Positions 17,237 to 26,380 are shown, counted from the first letter of the stretch. The stretch is DNA of 64,000 nucleotides from Lacibacter sediminis (GCF_014168535.1 NZ_CP060007.1:1054001-1118000); one strand, 5' to 3'. Numbers and translations: made by a program. Notes: generated from the sequence alone by a model not told the origin.

Positions 17237-17773
17237 ATGATTTTAAGTGATAGGCGTATTTTAGAAGAAATAGATAAAGGAACGATTAAAGTTGAACCAT
17301 ACGATCGTGAGTGTTTGGGCAGTAACAGCTACGATGTACATCTCGGAGGTACATTGGCTATTTACAAAGATCATATGATCGATGCCAAAAAGCATAACGA
17401 GATCGAATACATCGAAATTCCTGACGAGGGCTTTGTGTTATATCCGCACATTTTTTATTTAGGTGTAACATTGGAATACACCGAAACACATGCGCATGTT
17501 CCTTTCCTTGAAGGTAAATCATCAACCGGTCGATTAGGTATCGACATACATGCAACTGCCGGTAAAGGTGATGTTGGTTTTTGTGGTAACTGGACATTGG
17601 AGATTTCTGTAAAGCAACCTGTAAAGATTTACAAAGGCATGCCCATTGGTCAATTGATTTATTTCCCAGTGGATGGAGAGATTGAAGTGAAATACAATCA
17701 AAAGAAAAATGCGAAGTACAGCGGTCAGCACAACAAGCCGGTGGAAAGTATGATGTGGAAGAATAAGTTTTGA
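17237..17773 (+). CDS. dcd: dCTP deaminase
   Basis: A 178-residue trimeric dUTPase-fold enzyme that turns dCTP into dUTP for thymidylate synthesis. Hallmarks are the N-terminus MILSDRRILEEID, LEGKSSTGRLGI with the catalytic region HATAGKGDVGFCGNWTLE, and PIGQLIYF near the end. No extra domain suggests a bifunctional deaminase-diphosphatase. Convergent with the DUF3810 gene. Confidence 0.94.
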   Translation: MILSDRRILEEIDKGTIKVEPYDRECLGSNSYDVHLGGTLAIYKDHMIDAKKHNEIEYIEIPDEGFVLYPHIFYLGVTLEYTETHAHVPFLEGKSSTGRLGIDIHATAGKGDVGFCGNWTLEISVKQPVKIYKGMPIGQLIYFPVDGEIEVKYNQKKNAKYSGQHNKPVESMMWKNKF

Positions 17774-17788
17774 TAAAAGTTATCAGTA

Positions 17789-17835
17789 AATAAGTAAAAA
17801 GTTGATAGGGAATACTTATCAACTTTTTACTTATT
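17789..17835. terminator. Bidirectional terminator with an 18-bp perfect stem
   Basis: AATAAGTAAAAAGTTGAT (17789-17806) pairs perfectly with 17818-17835 around an 11-base loop. It lies between dcd and the DUF3810 gene and includes the last codons and stop of the latter. T-rich sequence is present on both strands. Confidence 0.8.
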
Positions 17836-18909
17836 ATACTTTTTCCTGTACGCAATCAACCAACCCGTTACCTCACCATAACTTTCGATTCCTTTTCGCT
17901 GGCGGTTTTGTTTGAGATAATAATCATATAAAAAATCGGTCCAGTCGCTGACGAACGTACGATGATCCTCAACATATTTCCGGTATGTTTTCAAGTCTCT
18001 TTTAACGCCCTCGTGCAATTTCGTACCAAACTCTTTTGCAGCTGTTGAATCAACTGCTCTTAAGTTTCCCCATGCATACATGAACATATCGAGATAAGAG
18101 GAGTATTGCATGAGTGTATCGCTTGAATGGGTAGCTGCCAGAAAGCCTACAAAGTTTGCTTCGCTTTCACTGGCATAACCGATCTGGTGCGCCATTTCAT
18201 GACAGGTAACATATGGTTGTAAAAAATTCGGAATGGCTGTGTTTACCTGTCCCTCGCCGGTAAATGGATTATAATATCCCTGGAAGCCGATGTAGTTACC
18301 AACTCTCCCAAACATGGAAGGTTTTAAGGAAGAATAACGGTAACGCATATAAGGAAACTGCTGTTCCAGTTGACTGTAGCCATCCCTTGCCGATTGAAAC
18401 ATACGTTCACGACTCATGATGGTATCTTTTTTCTTCAGGCAGATCTCTTTTCGGTTATTGAGTTCCGTAAGCAGGAACATATTCAGCCCGATCAATTGCT
18501 CTTTTGCAAACTTCGCATTCTTTAAACCAAGCTGATGTTCTATGCCTTTGCGGTAATAGTTTAATCCCCAGAACAGGTAGAAATAAACATAAACGGCAAG
18601 CAGAATGATGCCGGCTGTAAGCAGGGGTGTGAGTTTTTTTCGCCAGCTATCGGTTTTGTGAAACAATCGAACGACAAACTTGCCGATTTGCCAAAGCACA
18701 CTAATGGTGACAATTGAGTAAATAATATCGCCGAGGCTGAAAGGAAACCAGCCAAAGATCAACCGGAGCGTAGAAGCCAGTTTTGGGTAAAAAGCGGTGG
18801 CATAGTTCTTCTCGATCCATTCATGATTGCCTGAAATGAAAAAGATAACTAGGGCAAAGATGGACAATGTGCTGATGATTGCAATGCGTATGAGTCGTCC
18901 GTAGGTCAT
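17827..18909 (-). CDS. DUF3810 membrane protein with HEMAH zinc motif
   Basis: A 360-residue integral membrane protein found in Bacteroidota and other bacteria. Three predicted helices lie in the first 120 residues. A periplasmic or external domain follows with VTCHEMAHQIGYASESEANF, an HExxH motif with a downstream glutamate like that of gluzincin peptidases. No function is established for DUF3810, but the complete motif suggests a membrane-bound metallopeptidase. I start at MTYGRLIR (18909); the longer frame to 18978 has no ATG and lacks a membrane-like start. Confidence 0.85.
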   Translation of the reverse strand: MTYGRLIRIAIISTLSIFALVIFFISGNHEWIEKNYATAFYPKLASTLRLIFGWFPFSLGDIIYSIVTISVLWQIGKFVVRLFHKTDSWRKKLTPLLTAGIILLAVYVYFYLFWGLNYYRKGIEHQLGLKNAKFAKEQLIGLNMFLLTELNNRKEICLKKKDTIMSRERMFQSARDGYSQLEQQFPYMRYRYSSLKPSMFGRVGNYIGFQGYYNPFTGEGQVNTAIPNFLQPYVTCHEMAHQIGYASESEANFVGFLAATHSSDTLMQYSSYLDMFMYAWGNLRAVDSTAAKEFGTKLHEGVKRDLKTYRKYVEDHRTFVSDWTDFLYDYYLKQNRQRKGIESYGEVTGWLIAYRKKYNK

Positions 18910-19079
18910 TCGGCTCAAATTTACGGGCAAAAGCGAATAATCAATAGCAATAGACAATGGGCAGTAGTGGACAGACAATTACCGGTACGGAGGAGAAATT
19001 GAAATTGGGAATTTGGATTTTAGGTTTTGAATATTGATTATTGTCAATGGTCTGTTGCCCCGAAGGCTTTGCAAATCAG

Positions 19080-19194
19080 CGGACTAATTGCACTTAAGCT
19101 TAGCTTTGCAGTTCCGATTACTGTAAATCAACGGCGGAGCAGGAACAAAGGGCGGGAAACCGCAGCCCGACAAGGGAAGGAACGCTGCCGCTCC
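19080..19194 (+). ncRNA. Candidate structured RNA between divergent genes
   Basis: The 363-bp gap 18910-19272 has no gene. Its middle is unusually rich in stems: CGGA and ATTGC (19080-19083, 19087-19091) pair with GCAGT and TCCG (19108-19116) with a 3-base bulge; GCGG-GAAA-CCGC (19152-19163) is a perfect GNRA-capped hairpin inside GGGC/GCCC; GGAGC (19136-19140) can close with GCTCC (19190-19194). Strand is uncertain. I could not match it to tmRNA, RNase P, SRP, 6S RNA or a riboswitch class that I know. The promoter of the next gene lies after it, so it is not simply that gene's leader. Confidence 0.45.
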
Positions 19195-19240
19195 TGAAAA
19201 TAAACCTGCTTTTCCTTTTGGCTTGAAACTGTATTTCGGT

Positions 19241-19248
19241 TACCTTTG
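19241..19248 (+). promoter_or_regulatory. -7 element (TACCTTTG) of the DUF177-rpmF-plsX operon
   Basis: A perfect TAnnTTTG match, 24 bp before the ATG at 19273. It lies downstream of the candidate structured RNA, so the operon mRNA would not include that RNA. Confidence 0.7.
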
Positions 19249-19272
19249 CAAACTCTTTAAAATAGGGGTGAT

Positions 19273-19809
19273 ATGGCAAGCCGCCGGGAATACGAAATAG
19301 CATTTGTGGGTTTAAAGCCCGGCATTCATCAATTTGATTATGAAATTGATGACAGGTTCTTTGAAGAATTCGAAAAACAGGACTTTAAAAACTGTAAGGC
19401 AAACGTAAAGCTGCAACTCGAAAAGAATACCGGCTTTATGTTGCTGAAGTTTGAGGTGGTTGGTACCGTTGGCGTTCTTTGCGACCGTTGTGGTAACGAT
19501 CTTCCTTTAGAACTGTGGGACGAATTTGAGATGCTGGTAAAAATGACCGATGAGCCGGAGAAAATGAATGATGAAGAAGAAAGTCCGGATGTGTTTTACA
19601 TATCCCGAACTGAAAGTCATCTTCATGTGAAGAGCTGGATCTACGAGTTCATTGTACTGAGCATCCCCATGCAAAAGATGTGCAGGGAAAGTGAAATGGG
19701 CGGACCGCATTGCAACAAAGAAGTGCTTGCACGCCTGGCTCAACTGAACCCGCAAACAAACGAAAACAAATCAATCTGGAAAGGATTGGATAAATTCAGA
19801 AACGACTAA
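19273..19809 (+). CDS. DUF177 (YceD-like) protein
   Basis: A 178-residue DUF177 protein. The family is almost always encoded next to rpmF, as here, and has been linked to 23S rRNA or large-subunit metabolism. CDRCGNDLPLELWDEFEMLV is the central conserved element with a CxxC pair, and a third and later cysteine-histidine set appears near MCRESEMGGPHCNKE. It opens a three-gene operon with L32 and PlsX. Confidence 0.88.
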   Translation: MASRREYEIAFVGLKPGIHQFDYEIDDRFFEEFEKQDFKNCKANVKLQLEKNTGFMLLKFEVVGTVGVLCDRCGNDLPLELWDEFEMLVKMTDEPEKMNDEEESPDVFYISRTESHLHVKSWIYEFIVLSIPMQKMCRESEMGGPHCNKEVLARLAQLNPQTNENKSIWKGLDKFRND

Positions 19810-19820
19810 AATTTAAAGAT

Positions 19821-20015
19821 ATGCCGAATCCAAAGCGCAGACATTCACAGCAACGCAGCGCAAAGCGTCGTACACACTACACAGCAGTGACTGTTACTTT
19901 AACAAAGGATAGCACAACGGGTGAAATTCATCCACGTCACCGTGCACACGTGAGTGAAGGTAAGCTGTACTACAAAGGAAAATTAGTAGCTGAGAAAGCT
20001 CCTTTAAAAGCGTAA
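19821..20015 (+). CDS. rpmF: 50S ribosomal protein L32
   Basis: A 64-residue L32. The start MPNPKRRHSQQRSAKRRTHY is diagnostic. There is no C-terminal zinc-binding cysteine pair, so this is a zinc-independent form. It lies 11 bp after the DUF177 gene and 24 bp before plsX, the widespread DUF177-rpmF-plsX arrangement. Confidence 0.96.
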   Translation: MPNPKRRHSQQRSAKRRTHYTAVTVTLTKDSTTGEIHPRHRAHVSEGKLYYKGKLVAEKAPLKA

Positions 20016-20039
20016 GCTTTTTATAATTAACTTACCTGC

Positions 20040-20990
20040 ATGGTCATAGGTATTGACATGATGGGTGGCGACTACGCCCCTCAGCAGCCGCTGTTGGGCG
20101 TAGATTTGTTTTTAGCCGATGCTGCCCCCGGAATAGAATTGCTTCTGCTTGGTGATGAAACCATCATGCGCAGGCATTTTGTTACTGTACCTCCAACTAT
20201 TTCGTTTGTGCACACGACTGAAGTGGTGGATATGCACGAACCTCCAACCAAAGCTTTAAGGGATAAGCCCAACTCATCCATGAACAAAGGATTGCAGTTG
20301 CTGGCCGAAGGAAAAATAGATGCCTTCATCAGTGCAGGCAACACCGGTGCGATGATGGTGGGTGTGTTTTATACAATTCGAGCTATTGAAGGTGTACAGC
20401 GGCCAACCATTTCAACTGTTATTCCAAAAGTGGAAGGTGGTTATGGGTTGATCCTCGATGTAGGTATGCAGGCCGATTGTAAACCGGAGAACCTTTTGCA
20501 GAATGCCATCCTCGGCAGTATCTATGCACAAAATATTCTTGAGATCGAGAATCCGGCTGTGGCGTTGATTAATATTGGTGAGGAAGAAGGAAAAGGCAAC
20601 TTGTTGGCACAGGCTGCTTATCCATTATTGAAAGAAAGTAAACTCATCAACTTTATTGGCAATATTGAAGGCCGTGAAGTATTGACTGGCAGGGCAGATG
20701 TGATGGTGTGTGATGGATTTACCGGTAATGTTATTCTGAAGTTGGGTGAATCGATCTTTGATATTGCGAAATCACGCAGTCTTGATGAGGACGATTACTT
20801 CAAGCGCTTCAATTTTGAAACCTACGGTGGCACACCCATTCTTGGTATTGATAAACCGGTGATCGTTGGTCACGGTATTTCAACATCAAAAGCATTTTTG
20901 AATATGATCCATCTTGCCAGCAAGATGATCGAAACTAAACTGCTGGAGAAAATGAAGGCCAAGTTTGTGAGTGAAGAAGAAGTAGAGTAA
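20040..20990 (+). CDS. plsX: Phosphate acyltransferase PlsX
   Basis: A 316-residue PlsX, which makes acyl-phosphate from acyl-ACP for the PlsY acyltransferase, the first step of phospholipid synthesis in most bacteria. The N-terminus VIGIDMMGGDYAP, the SAGNTGAMM stretch and VMVCDGFTGNVILK are family signatures. It closes the DUF177-rpmF-plsX operon, linking membrane lipid synthesis to ribosome production. Confidence 0.96.
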   Translation: MVIGIDMMGGDYAPQQPLLGVDLFLADAAPGIELLLLGDETIMRRHFVTVPPTISFVHTTEVVDMHEPPTKALRDKPNSSMNKGLQLLAEGKIDAFISAGNTGAMMVGVFYTIRAIEGVQRPTISTVIPKVEGGYGLILDVGMQADCKPENLLQNAILGSIYAQNILEIENPAVALINIGEEEGKGNLLAQAAYPLLKESKLINFIGNIEGREVLTGRADVMVCDGFTGNVILKLGESIFDIAKSRSLDEDDYFKRFNFETYGGTPILGIDKPVIVGHGISTSKAFLNMIHLASKMIETKLLEKMKAKFVSEEEVE

Positions 20991-21089
20991 AACAGCGATG
21001 GGATGAACAAACTGTTTAAACAGAATTGTTTATTTCAGGGAAAATAAAAACATTTTGTTTGAAAAGTTGGGAGCGAATTCTAATTCTCC

Positions 21090-21097
21090 TATTTTTG
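21090..21097 (+). promoter_or_regulatory. tRNA-Lys promoter -7 element (TATTTTTG)
   Basis: A perfect TAnnTTTG match with a TTG -33 element at 21067-21069 and a 20-bp spacer, upstream of the tRNA gene. This is the clearest full promoter in the window. Confidence 0.8.
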
Positions 21098-21125
21098 CAC
21101 TCCCAAAAAAACGGAAACGTTTTGA

Positions 21126-21198
21126 GATTCCGTAGCTCAGTTGGTAGAGCACGACACTTTTAATGTTGGGGTCCTGGGTTCGAGTCCCAGCGGGATCA
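21126..21198 (+). tRNA. tRNA-Lys (anticodon TTT)
   Basis: A 73-base cloverleaf. The acceptor stem GATTCCG pairs with CGGGATC (one G-U), the D-arm is GCTC-AGTTGGTA-GAGC, the anticodon stem CGACA/TGTTG holds loop CTTTTAA with anticodon TTT, and the T-arm is CTGGG-TTCGAGT-CCCAG. The discriminator base is A and CCA is not encoded. Confidence 0.97.
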
Positions 21199-21205
21199 CA
21201 GAAAC

Positions 21206-21229
21206 AAAAGCCTCCACACGGAGGCTTTT
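21206..21229 (+). terminator. Rho-independent terminator after tRNA-Lys
   Basis: AAAAGCCTCC and GGAGGCTTTT form a 10-bp stem with a 4-base ACAC loop, eight bases after the tRNA. The T-tract is part of the stem. The following -7 element at 21240 starts only 11 bp later. Confidence 0.88.
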
Positions 21230-21239
21230 CTGTTTATAT

Positions 21240-21247
21240 TACTTTTG
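21240..21247 (+). promoter_or_regulatory. -7 element (TACTTTTG) of the SDR gene
   Basis: A perfect TAnnTTTG match, 17 bp before the ATG at 21265. The tRNA terminator occupies the expected -33 region. Confidence 0.7.
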
Positions 21248-21264
21248 CAAATAAATCAACAGGC

Positions 21265-22068
21265 ATGGATTTTCAGAATAAGGTTGTTGTTATCACAGGC
21301 GGAAGCGATGGCATTGGTAAAGCATTAGTTCAACTTTTTTTAAGCAAAGGTGCAAAGGTTGCTACCTGTGGCAGAAATGCTGACAGGTTGTATTCATTAC
21401 AACAGGAGTTTGCAGGCAGAGCCTTGCATACGTTTGTAGCCGATGTGAGCAATGAAGACGATTGCACCCGGTTTATTGAAACAACGGTGAAAGCATTTGG
21501 AGGTATTGATGTACTCATCAATAATGCCGGCTTATCCATGCGTGCATTAATTATTGAATCGGAAACAAGTGCCTATAAACGATTGATGGATGTAAATTTC
21601 TGGGGCACTGTTTATACAACCAAAGCTGCACTTCCTTACATTATTCAACGCAAAGGAACAGTAGCAGGTATTTCATCCATCGTTGGTAACAGGGGCATAC
21701 CGGGCCGCAGTGCTTATTCAGCCTCAAAATTTGCGATGCAGGGTTGGCTTGAAGCGTTACGTGTAGAAATGTTTGATCATGGCGTCAATGTATTGTGGGT
21801 GTCGCCGGGCTTTATTGCTACAAATATCCGTTCAGTTGCACTGAATGGTGAAGGCAACCCAATTGGTGAAACGCCAATGGACGAATCAAAATTGATGAGT
21901 GCCGAAGAATGTGCACAGCATATTTTTAATGCCATCGCAAAACGCAAGCGTTCAGTAGTGCTTACTGTAACAGGTAAAGCAACAGTGTGGATGGGTAAAC
22001 TGTTACCACGTGTTGCTGATAAGTATATCCATAAGTTTTTCTTTAAAGATGGAAAGCTCATTAAATAA
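21265..22068 (+). CDS. SDR-family oxidoreductase
   Basis: A 267-residue classical short-chain dehydrogenase. The NAD(P) site is TGGSDGIGKA near residue 11, NNAG marks the central fold, and the catalytic set is S (SSIVGNRG) and YSASK. A lysine-rich C-terminus after a hydrophobic stretch resembles DHRS7-like membrane-associated members. Substrate unknown. The start is the ATG at 21265; the frame remains open back through the tRNA, which cannot be coding. Confidence 0.9.
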   Translation: MDFQNKVVVITGGSDGIGKALVQLFLSKGAKVATCGRNADRLYSLQQEFAGRALHTFVADVSNEDDCTRFIETTVKAFGGIDVLINNAGLSMRALIIESETSAYKRLMDVNFWGTVYTTKAALPYIIQRKGTVAGISSIVGNRGIPGRSAYSASKFAMQGWLEALRVEMFDHGVNVLWVSPGFIATNIRSVALNGEGNPIGETPMDESKLMSAEECAQHIFNAIAKRKRSVVLTVTGKATVWMGKLLPRVADKYIHKFFFKDGKLIK

Positions 22069-22144
22069 TACAACCGCTCTTTAACAGCGCTTGTTTCTTC
22101 CACTGATTATTCTTTATCTTTCGTTCCAATTTTTCTACGCATCA

Positions 22145-22966
22145 ATGGCTTTACTAACCCTCACATCAGACATCGGAGAACAGGATTACCTGGCCGGGGC
22201 AGTGAAAGCTGTGTTGTTACGTCAAAACCCATCGTTCCAATTAATAGATATCACGCACCAGCTATCACCGTTTAATGATCCGCAGGCGGCGTATATTATC
22301 CGCAATGCAACCAAACAATTTCCGGCAGGCACCTTTCACATCATTCTTGTAAATCTTTTTCAATACAAGCCCGATCATTTATTGCTGGTGAAACATAATG
22401 AGCAGTATTATCTGTTGGCCGATAACGGTCTTATCACCATGATATTGGAAGAAACACCGCAAGAGTTGGTGGCGTTGCCGATGGATAAATCCATTGCTCG
22501 TAATACCATTGCCTGTGCAGATGTATTTGCAAAGGCGATTGATGAGCTTGCAAATGGTAAATCGTTGAAAGAGCTGGGCGATGCTTCTATTTCGATACAG
22601 GTACGCAACCCGTTACGACCAATTACCACCAGCCAATACATCGAAGGACAGATCATTTCCATTGATCATTTTGAAAATGTGATCGTGAATATTACGCATG
22701 AAGAATTTGAAGCGCAACGCAAAGGCCGCCGCTTTAAAATTGTATTTAAACGTGATGAAATGATCGACCGCATCAGCGAAACTTATGCTGATGTGAATGA
22801 AGGGGAGAAGCTGGCGTTGTTCAATGCGGGAGGTTATCTTGAAATTGCGATCAACAAAGGCAATGCCGCAGGTTTATTCGGCCTGCAGGGGTTTTCGGAA
22901 AAGAGCACCAGCCAGTACACACAAAGCCGTTTATTTTACCAGACAGTGAGGGTTTATTTTGAATAA
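22145..22966 (+). CDS. SAM hydroxide adenosyltransferase family (DUF62) protein
   Basis: A 273-residue member of the family that splits S-adenosylmethionine with water to adenosine and methionine, related to fluorinases. The N-terminus LLTLTSDIGEQDYLAGAVKAVLL carries the conserved aspartates, ADNGLITMIL lies in the middle, and the C-terminal barrel includes HFENVIVNI and the AINKGNAAGLFGL end. The start at MALLTLTSD (22145) fits the family; upstream residues look like a spurious hydrophobic extension. Confidence 0.85.
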   Translation: MALLTLTSDIGEQDYLAGAVKAVLLRQNPSFQLIDITHQLSPFNDPQAAYIIRNATKQFPAGTFHIILVNLFQYKPDHLLLVKHNEQYYLLADNGLITMILEETPQELVALPMDKSIARNTIACADVFAKAIDELANGKSLKELGDASISIQVRNPLRPITTSQYIEGQIISIDHFENVIVNITHEEFEAQRKGRRFKIVFKRDEMIDRISETYADVNEGEKLALFNAGGYLEIAINKGNAAGLFGLQGFSEKSTSQYTQSRLFYQTVRVYFE

Positions 22967-23030
22967 ATACTACCCGTCAAATTATCCTGTTAAAAGAAAG
23001 TTGAAATACTTGTTTATACCCTCATCTCCT

Positions 23031-23038
23031 TATTTTTG
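23031..23038 (+). promoter_or_regulatory. -7 element (TATTTTTG) of the DUF2723 gene
   Basis: A perfect TAnnTTTG match with TTG at 23010-23012, an 18-bp spacer. The leader to the ATG at 23083 would be about 40 bases. Confidence 0.7.
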
Positions 23039-23082
23039 CCTGCCTCCCGTTAGGGTGGGCTATTTCTAAACCAAAGCTTCAT

Positions 23083-26000
23083 ATGAATTTTCAAAAGCTC
23101 AACAACATTACAGGCTGGATCATTGGTCTTGTATCCTGCGCTGTGTACGTGTTAACGATGGAACCAACCGGTAGTTTGTGGGACACAGGCGAATTTATTT
23201 CCTGTGCTTACAAATTAGGCATCCCTCACCCTCCGGGCGCACCTTTGTTTATTATGCTGGGTCGTTTGTTTACGCTCTTTACACCCGGCGATGCCGCTAT
23301 TGGTGTAAACCTGCTGTCAGCATTATCAAGTGGTTTCACCATCATGTTCCTGTTCTGGACCATCACACACTTTGGTCGCAGATTGGTACAAAAAGATAAT
23401 GAAGAATTACAGGGCAACCAGTTGTTTACAGTAATGGCTGCAGGTGTTATTGGTGGATTAGCCTACACATTCAGCGATTCATTCTGGTACAGTGCTGTTG
23501 AAGGCGAAGTATATGCGTTGTCATCTTTCTTTACAGCGGTTGTATTCTGGATGATCCTGAAATGGGAACATGAAGATGCAAAAGCAGGTGACGATGACCG
23601 TAAGCGTACGTTTGCTGAACGCTGGATCGTACTCATTTTCTTCATCATGGGTTTGAGTATCGGTGTTCACTTGTTGAACCTTCTTACACTTCCTGCTATT
23701 GTGATGGTGTATTATTTCCGCAGGTATAAACCAACATGGACAGGTGGTATCGTTGCCTTCCTGATTGGTTGTGCTATCACAGGTGTTGTACAAAAAGCGG
23801 TGATCCAGTGGAGTATTTCAAGTGCGGGCTGGTTCGATCGTTTGTTTGTGAATAGCTTTGGTTTGCCTTTCTTCTCCGGATTTATTTTCTTCTTTGTATT
23901 AATAGCAGTGCTCATCTGGTTCGGTTTGCGTTATGCAAAACAAAATCAATGGCGCTTCTTGCGTTTAGGTTTGTGGAGCTTTGCATTTATGCTCATTGGT
24001 TTTTCTACTTATGTTACAACCATGATCCGTGCAAATGCAAATCCCGGCATTGATATGAATGATGTAAACAACCCGATGGCTTTGGTTAGTTACCTGAGCC
24101 GTGAGCAATATGGTGATGTGCCATTATTGAAGGGACAGAAGTTTACAGCAGAAGCAGAAGAGTATGCTGATGAAGGCGATTCTTACCAACGTGTGGGCGA
24201 TCGTTATGAAGTAACCGGACAAAAAAGAAAACCTGTTTACCCTGCAGATCAAACAATGATGTTCCCCCGTGTATGGGATGCAAGTAACGACCAGGGACAT
24301 GCTGATTACTATGCACAGTTCCTCGGTATTGGTAAATACCAGGATCGCCAAACGGGAAAAATTTCTTACGAACGTGATCCTGATATGGCCGATAACTTTA
24401 AATTCTTCTTCGGTTACCAGGTAAACATTATGTATTTCCGCTATTTCATGTGGAATTTTGCAGGAAAGCAAAATGATGTACAGGGTTTAGGTGAGCGCAG
24501 AAATGGTAACTGGATAACAGGTATTTCAATGGCAGATGATTCAAGATTGGGTAATCAGAAACTGATGCCTGATAGTTTGAAGAATAGTCCCGCTCATAAT
24601 AAGTATTATTTACTGCCACTTATACTCGGGATTTTTGGATTGGTATTTCAGTTTACACGGAAAAGCAAAGATGGATTGATTGTAGGCTTGTTATTTTTCT
24701 TTACAGGTCTAGCGATTGTCTTGTACCTCAATCAGGCAGGTCCTCAGCCACGTGAGCGTGATTATGCTTATGTTGGAAGCTTCTATGCATTTGCTATTTG
24801 GATCGGTCTTTCAGTTATTGGGTTTGTTGATACAGTAAAAAGAGATAAGCAAACATTGCTTACAATGTTAGGCTCTGGAGCTGCATTAACCTTAATCACA
24901 ATGTTGATTAGTAGCTTATCAGGGTCTGTTTCAGGTGCATTTTCATCTGCAGTCATTTCAACTGCGCTTTTTGCAGGTGTTGCAGCTTTGATTTATTTCT
25001 TATTAAAAGCAATTTCTTCGAATGGCAATAATGAGAAAGTAGTTTCAATTGGTGCTGCCGTTATTTGTGCGGCTGTTCCAATACTCATGGCTTCTCAAAA
25101 CTGGGATGATCATGACCGTAGCAAAAAAACAATTGCACCAGATCTTGCTACCAACTATCTCGAAAGCTGTGCGCCAAATGCTATCCTGTTTACGGTTGGT
25201 GATAACGATACCTATCCTTTATGGTATGCACAGGAAGTAAAAGGTGTTCGTCCTGATATTCGTGTGATCAACACAAGCTTACTTGGCACCGATTGGTATA
25301 TCAACCAGCTTCGTTACAAAGTAAACAACAGTGATCCGATAGATGTGATCTGGAGCGAAGAACAGATTGCCGGTGAAAAACGTAATGTGGCTTATCATAT
25401 TCCTCTTTCACAAACAGATACTGCATACTATGATCTTTACACGATGATGAAAGACCAGGTGGGTAGTGATGCGGATAATAAAATGTATCGTTCGCAAGGT
25501 GGTGAAATGCTCAACTATTTCTACAGTCAGCGTTTTAAAGTGCCGGTTGATGGAAATGTTGTTCGCCAGAACGGAACTGTTACTGCAAAAGACAGCGTGC
25601 TGAATGAACTTCGTTTCCAGGTAGGTAAAAGTTACCTGTTTAAAAACGATGCAGCTATTCTCAACATCATTGCTGCTAATAACTGGAAGCGTCCGATCTA
25701 TTTCACACAACCCTATCAATTAGGTTTTGATGATTACCTTCGCCAGGATGGTTTAACATATCGTCTTGTTCCTGTTGCCAACGCAAGAGGTACAGCCAAT
25801 ATGGATTGGATGTTTGATAAGATCATGAACAAATTCAAATATGGCGGTGCAGATAAGAATGAGGTTTATTTTGATGAAGAGAACCGCAGGCACATGGTGA
25901 ACATCCGCAATGCACATACCATGCTTGCAATGAACCTGATTGCAGCAGGCCGTAAAGAAGATGCAAAGAAAGTGTTGCAACGTGCCGATCAGATGATCAA

Positions 26001-26349
26001 AGACAAGAATGTGCCATATGCGCTTGCATCACGTTATGGCAATGATCATAATGAAAAGAGTTTCTACTTTGCGATGACTGCTTTCCAGGCAGGCGATATT
26101 GAACTCGGCAAACGTATCATGGAAAGTGTGAAGAAAGATTTGCAGCAGCAGATGGCATTTTACGAATCGTATGTAGGTGCTGAAGGCACATCGCCTTCAG
26201 AATATGAATACCAGGTAGCTAAACAACTGGTGGATGGAATTGATAATGCACTGAAACAATATGTGCAGGGAATAAAGCCGGGCTCTGATACATTGCAGAG
26301 CAAGGAAGTTCCGCAGATAATTAATAACAAGACAGATACACCGAAATAA
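23083..26349 (+). CDS. DUF2723 membrane glycosyltransferase-like protein (TMEM260 relative)
   Basis: A 1088-residue polytopic membrane protein. The N-terminal DUF2723 domain starts GWIIGLVSCAVYVLTMEPTG and contains SLWDTGEFISCAYKLGIPHPPGAPLF, with the acidic residues expected of a GT-C glycosyltransferase. About a dozen membrane helices follow, then a soluble C-terminal region of around 350 residues ending in a TPR-like helical part. Human TMEM260, in the same family, is a protein O-mannosyltransferase, and Bacteroidota are known to O-glycosylate exported proteins, so a role in protein O-glycosylation is reasonable but unproven. Confidence 0.85.
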   Translation: MNFQKLNNITGWIIGLVSCAVYVLTMEPTGSLWDTGEFISCAYKLGIPHPPGAPLFIMLGRLFTLFTPGDAAIGVNLLSALSSGFTIMFLFWTITHFGRRLVQKDNEELQGNQLFTVMAAGVIGGLAYTFSDSFWYSAVEGEVYALSSFFTAVVFWMILKWEHEDAKAGDDDRKRTFAERWIVLIFFIMGLSIGVHLLNLLTLPAIVMVYYFRRYKPTWTGGIVAFLIGCAITGVVQKAVIQWSISSAGWFDRLFVNSFGLPFFSGFIFFFVLIAVLIWFGLRYAKQNQWRFLRLGLWSFAFMLIGFSTYVTTMIRANANPGIDMNDVNNPMALVSYLSREQYGDVPLLKGQKFTAEAEEYADEGDSYQRVGDRYEVTGQKRKPVYPADQTMMFPRVWDASNDQGHADYYAQFLGIGKYQDRQTGKISYERDPDMADNFKFFFGYQVNIMYFRYFMWNFAGKQNDVQGLGERRNGNWITGISMADDSRLGNQKLMPDSLKNSPAHNKYYLLPLILGIFGLVFQFTRKSKDGLIVGLLFFFTGLAIVLYLNQAGPQPRERDYAYVGSFYAFAIWIGLSVIGFVDTVKRDKQTLLTMLGSGAALTLITMLISSLSGSVSGAFSSAVISTALFAGVAALIYFLLKAISSNGNNEKVVSIGAAVICAAVPILMASQNWDDHDRSKKTIAPDLATNYLESCAPNAILFTVGDNDTYPLWYAQEVKGVRPDIRVINTSLLGTDWYINQLRYKVNNSDPIDVIWSEEQIAGEKRNVAYHIPLSQTDTAYYDLYTMMKDQVGSDADNKMYRSQGGEMLNYFYSQRFKVPVDGNVVRQNGTVTAKDSVLNELRFQVGKSYLFKNDAAILNIIAANNWKRPIYFTQPYQLGFDDYLRQDGLTYRLVPVANARGTANMDWMFDKIMNKFKYGGADKNEVYFDEENRRHMVNIRNAHTMLAMNLIAAGRKEDAKKVLQRADQMIKDKNVPYALASRYGNDHNEKSFYFAMTAFQAGDIELGKRIMESVKKDLQQQMAFYESYVGAEGTSPSEYEYQVAKQLVDGIDNALKQYVQGIKPGSDTLQSKEVPQIINNKTDTPK

Positions 26350-26355
26350 AAAAAT

Positions 26356-26380
26356 AAACCCCGGCTAATTGCCGGGGTTT
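26356..26380. terminator. Bidirectional terminator, 10-bp stem
   Basis: AAACCCCGGC and GCCGGGGTTT pair perfectly around a 5-base loop. It closes the DUF2723 gene and also encodes the last residues and stop of the convergent gene. Confidence 0.88.

Noticed and set aside
19080..19194. SRP (4.5S) RNA because of a GGAAGGAA stretch
   Set aside because: The opposite strand of the expected helix does not pair and the conserved asymmetric loop is missing.
19118..19303. 61-codon minus-strand frame across the structured region
   Set aside because: It overlaps the DUF177 start and its promoter, has no recognisable domain and coincides with the RNA-like stems.
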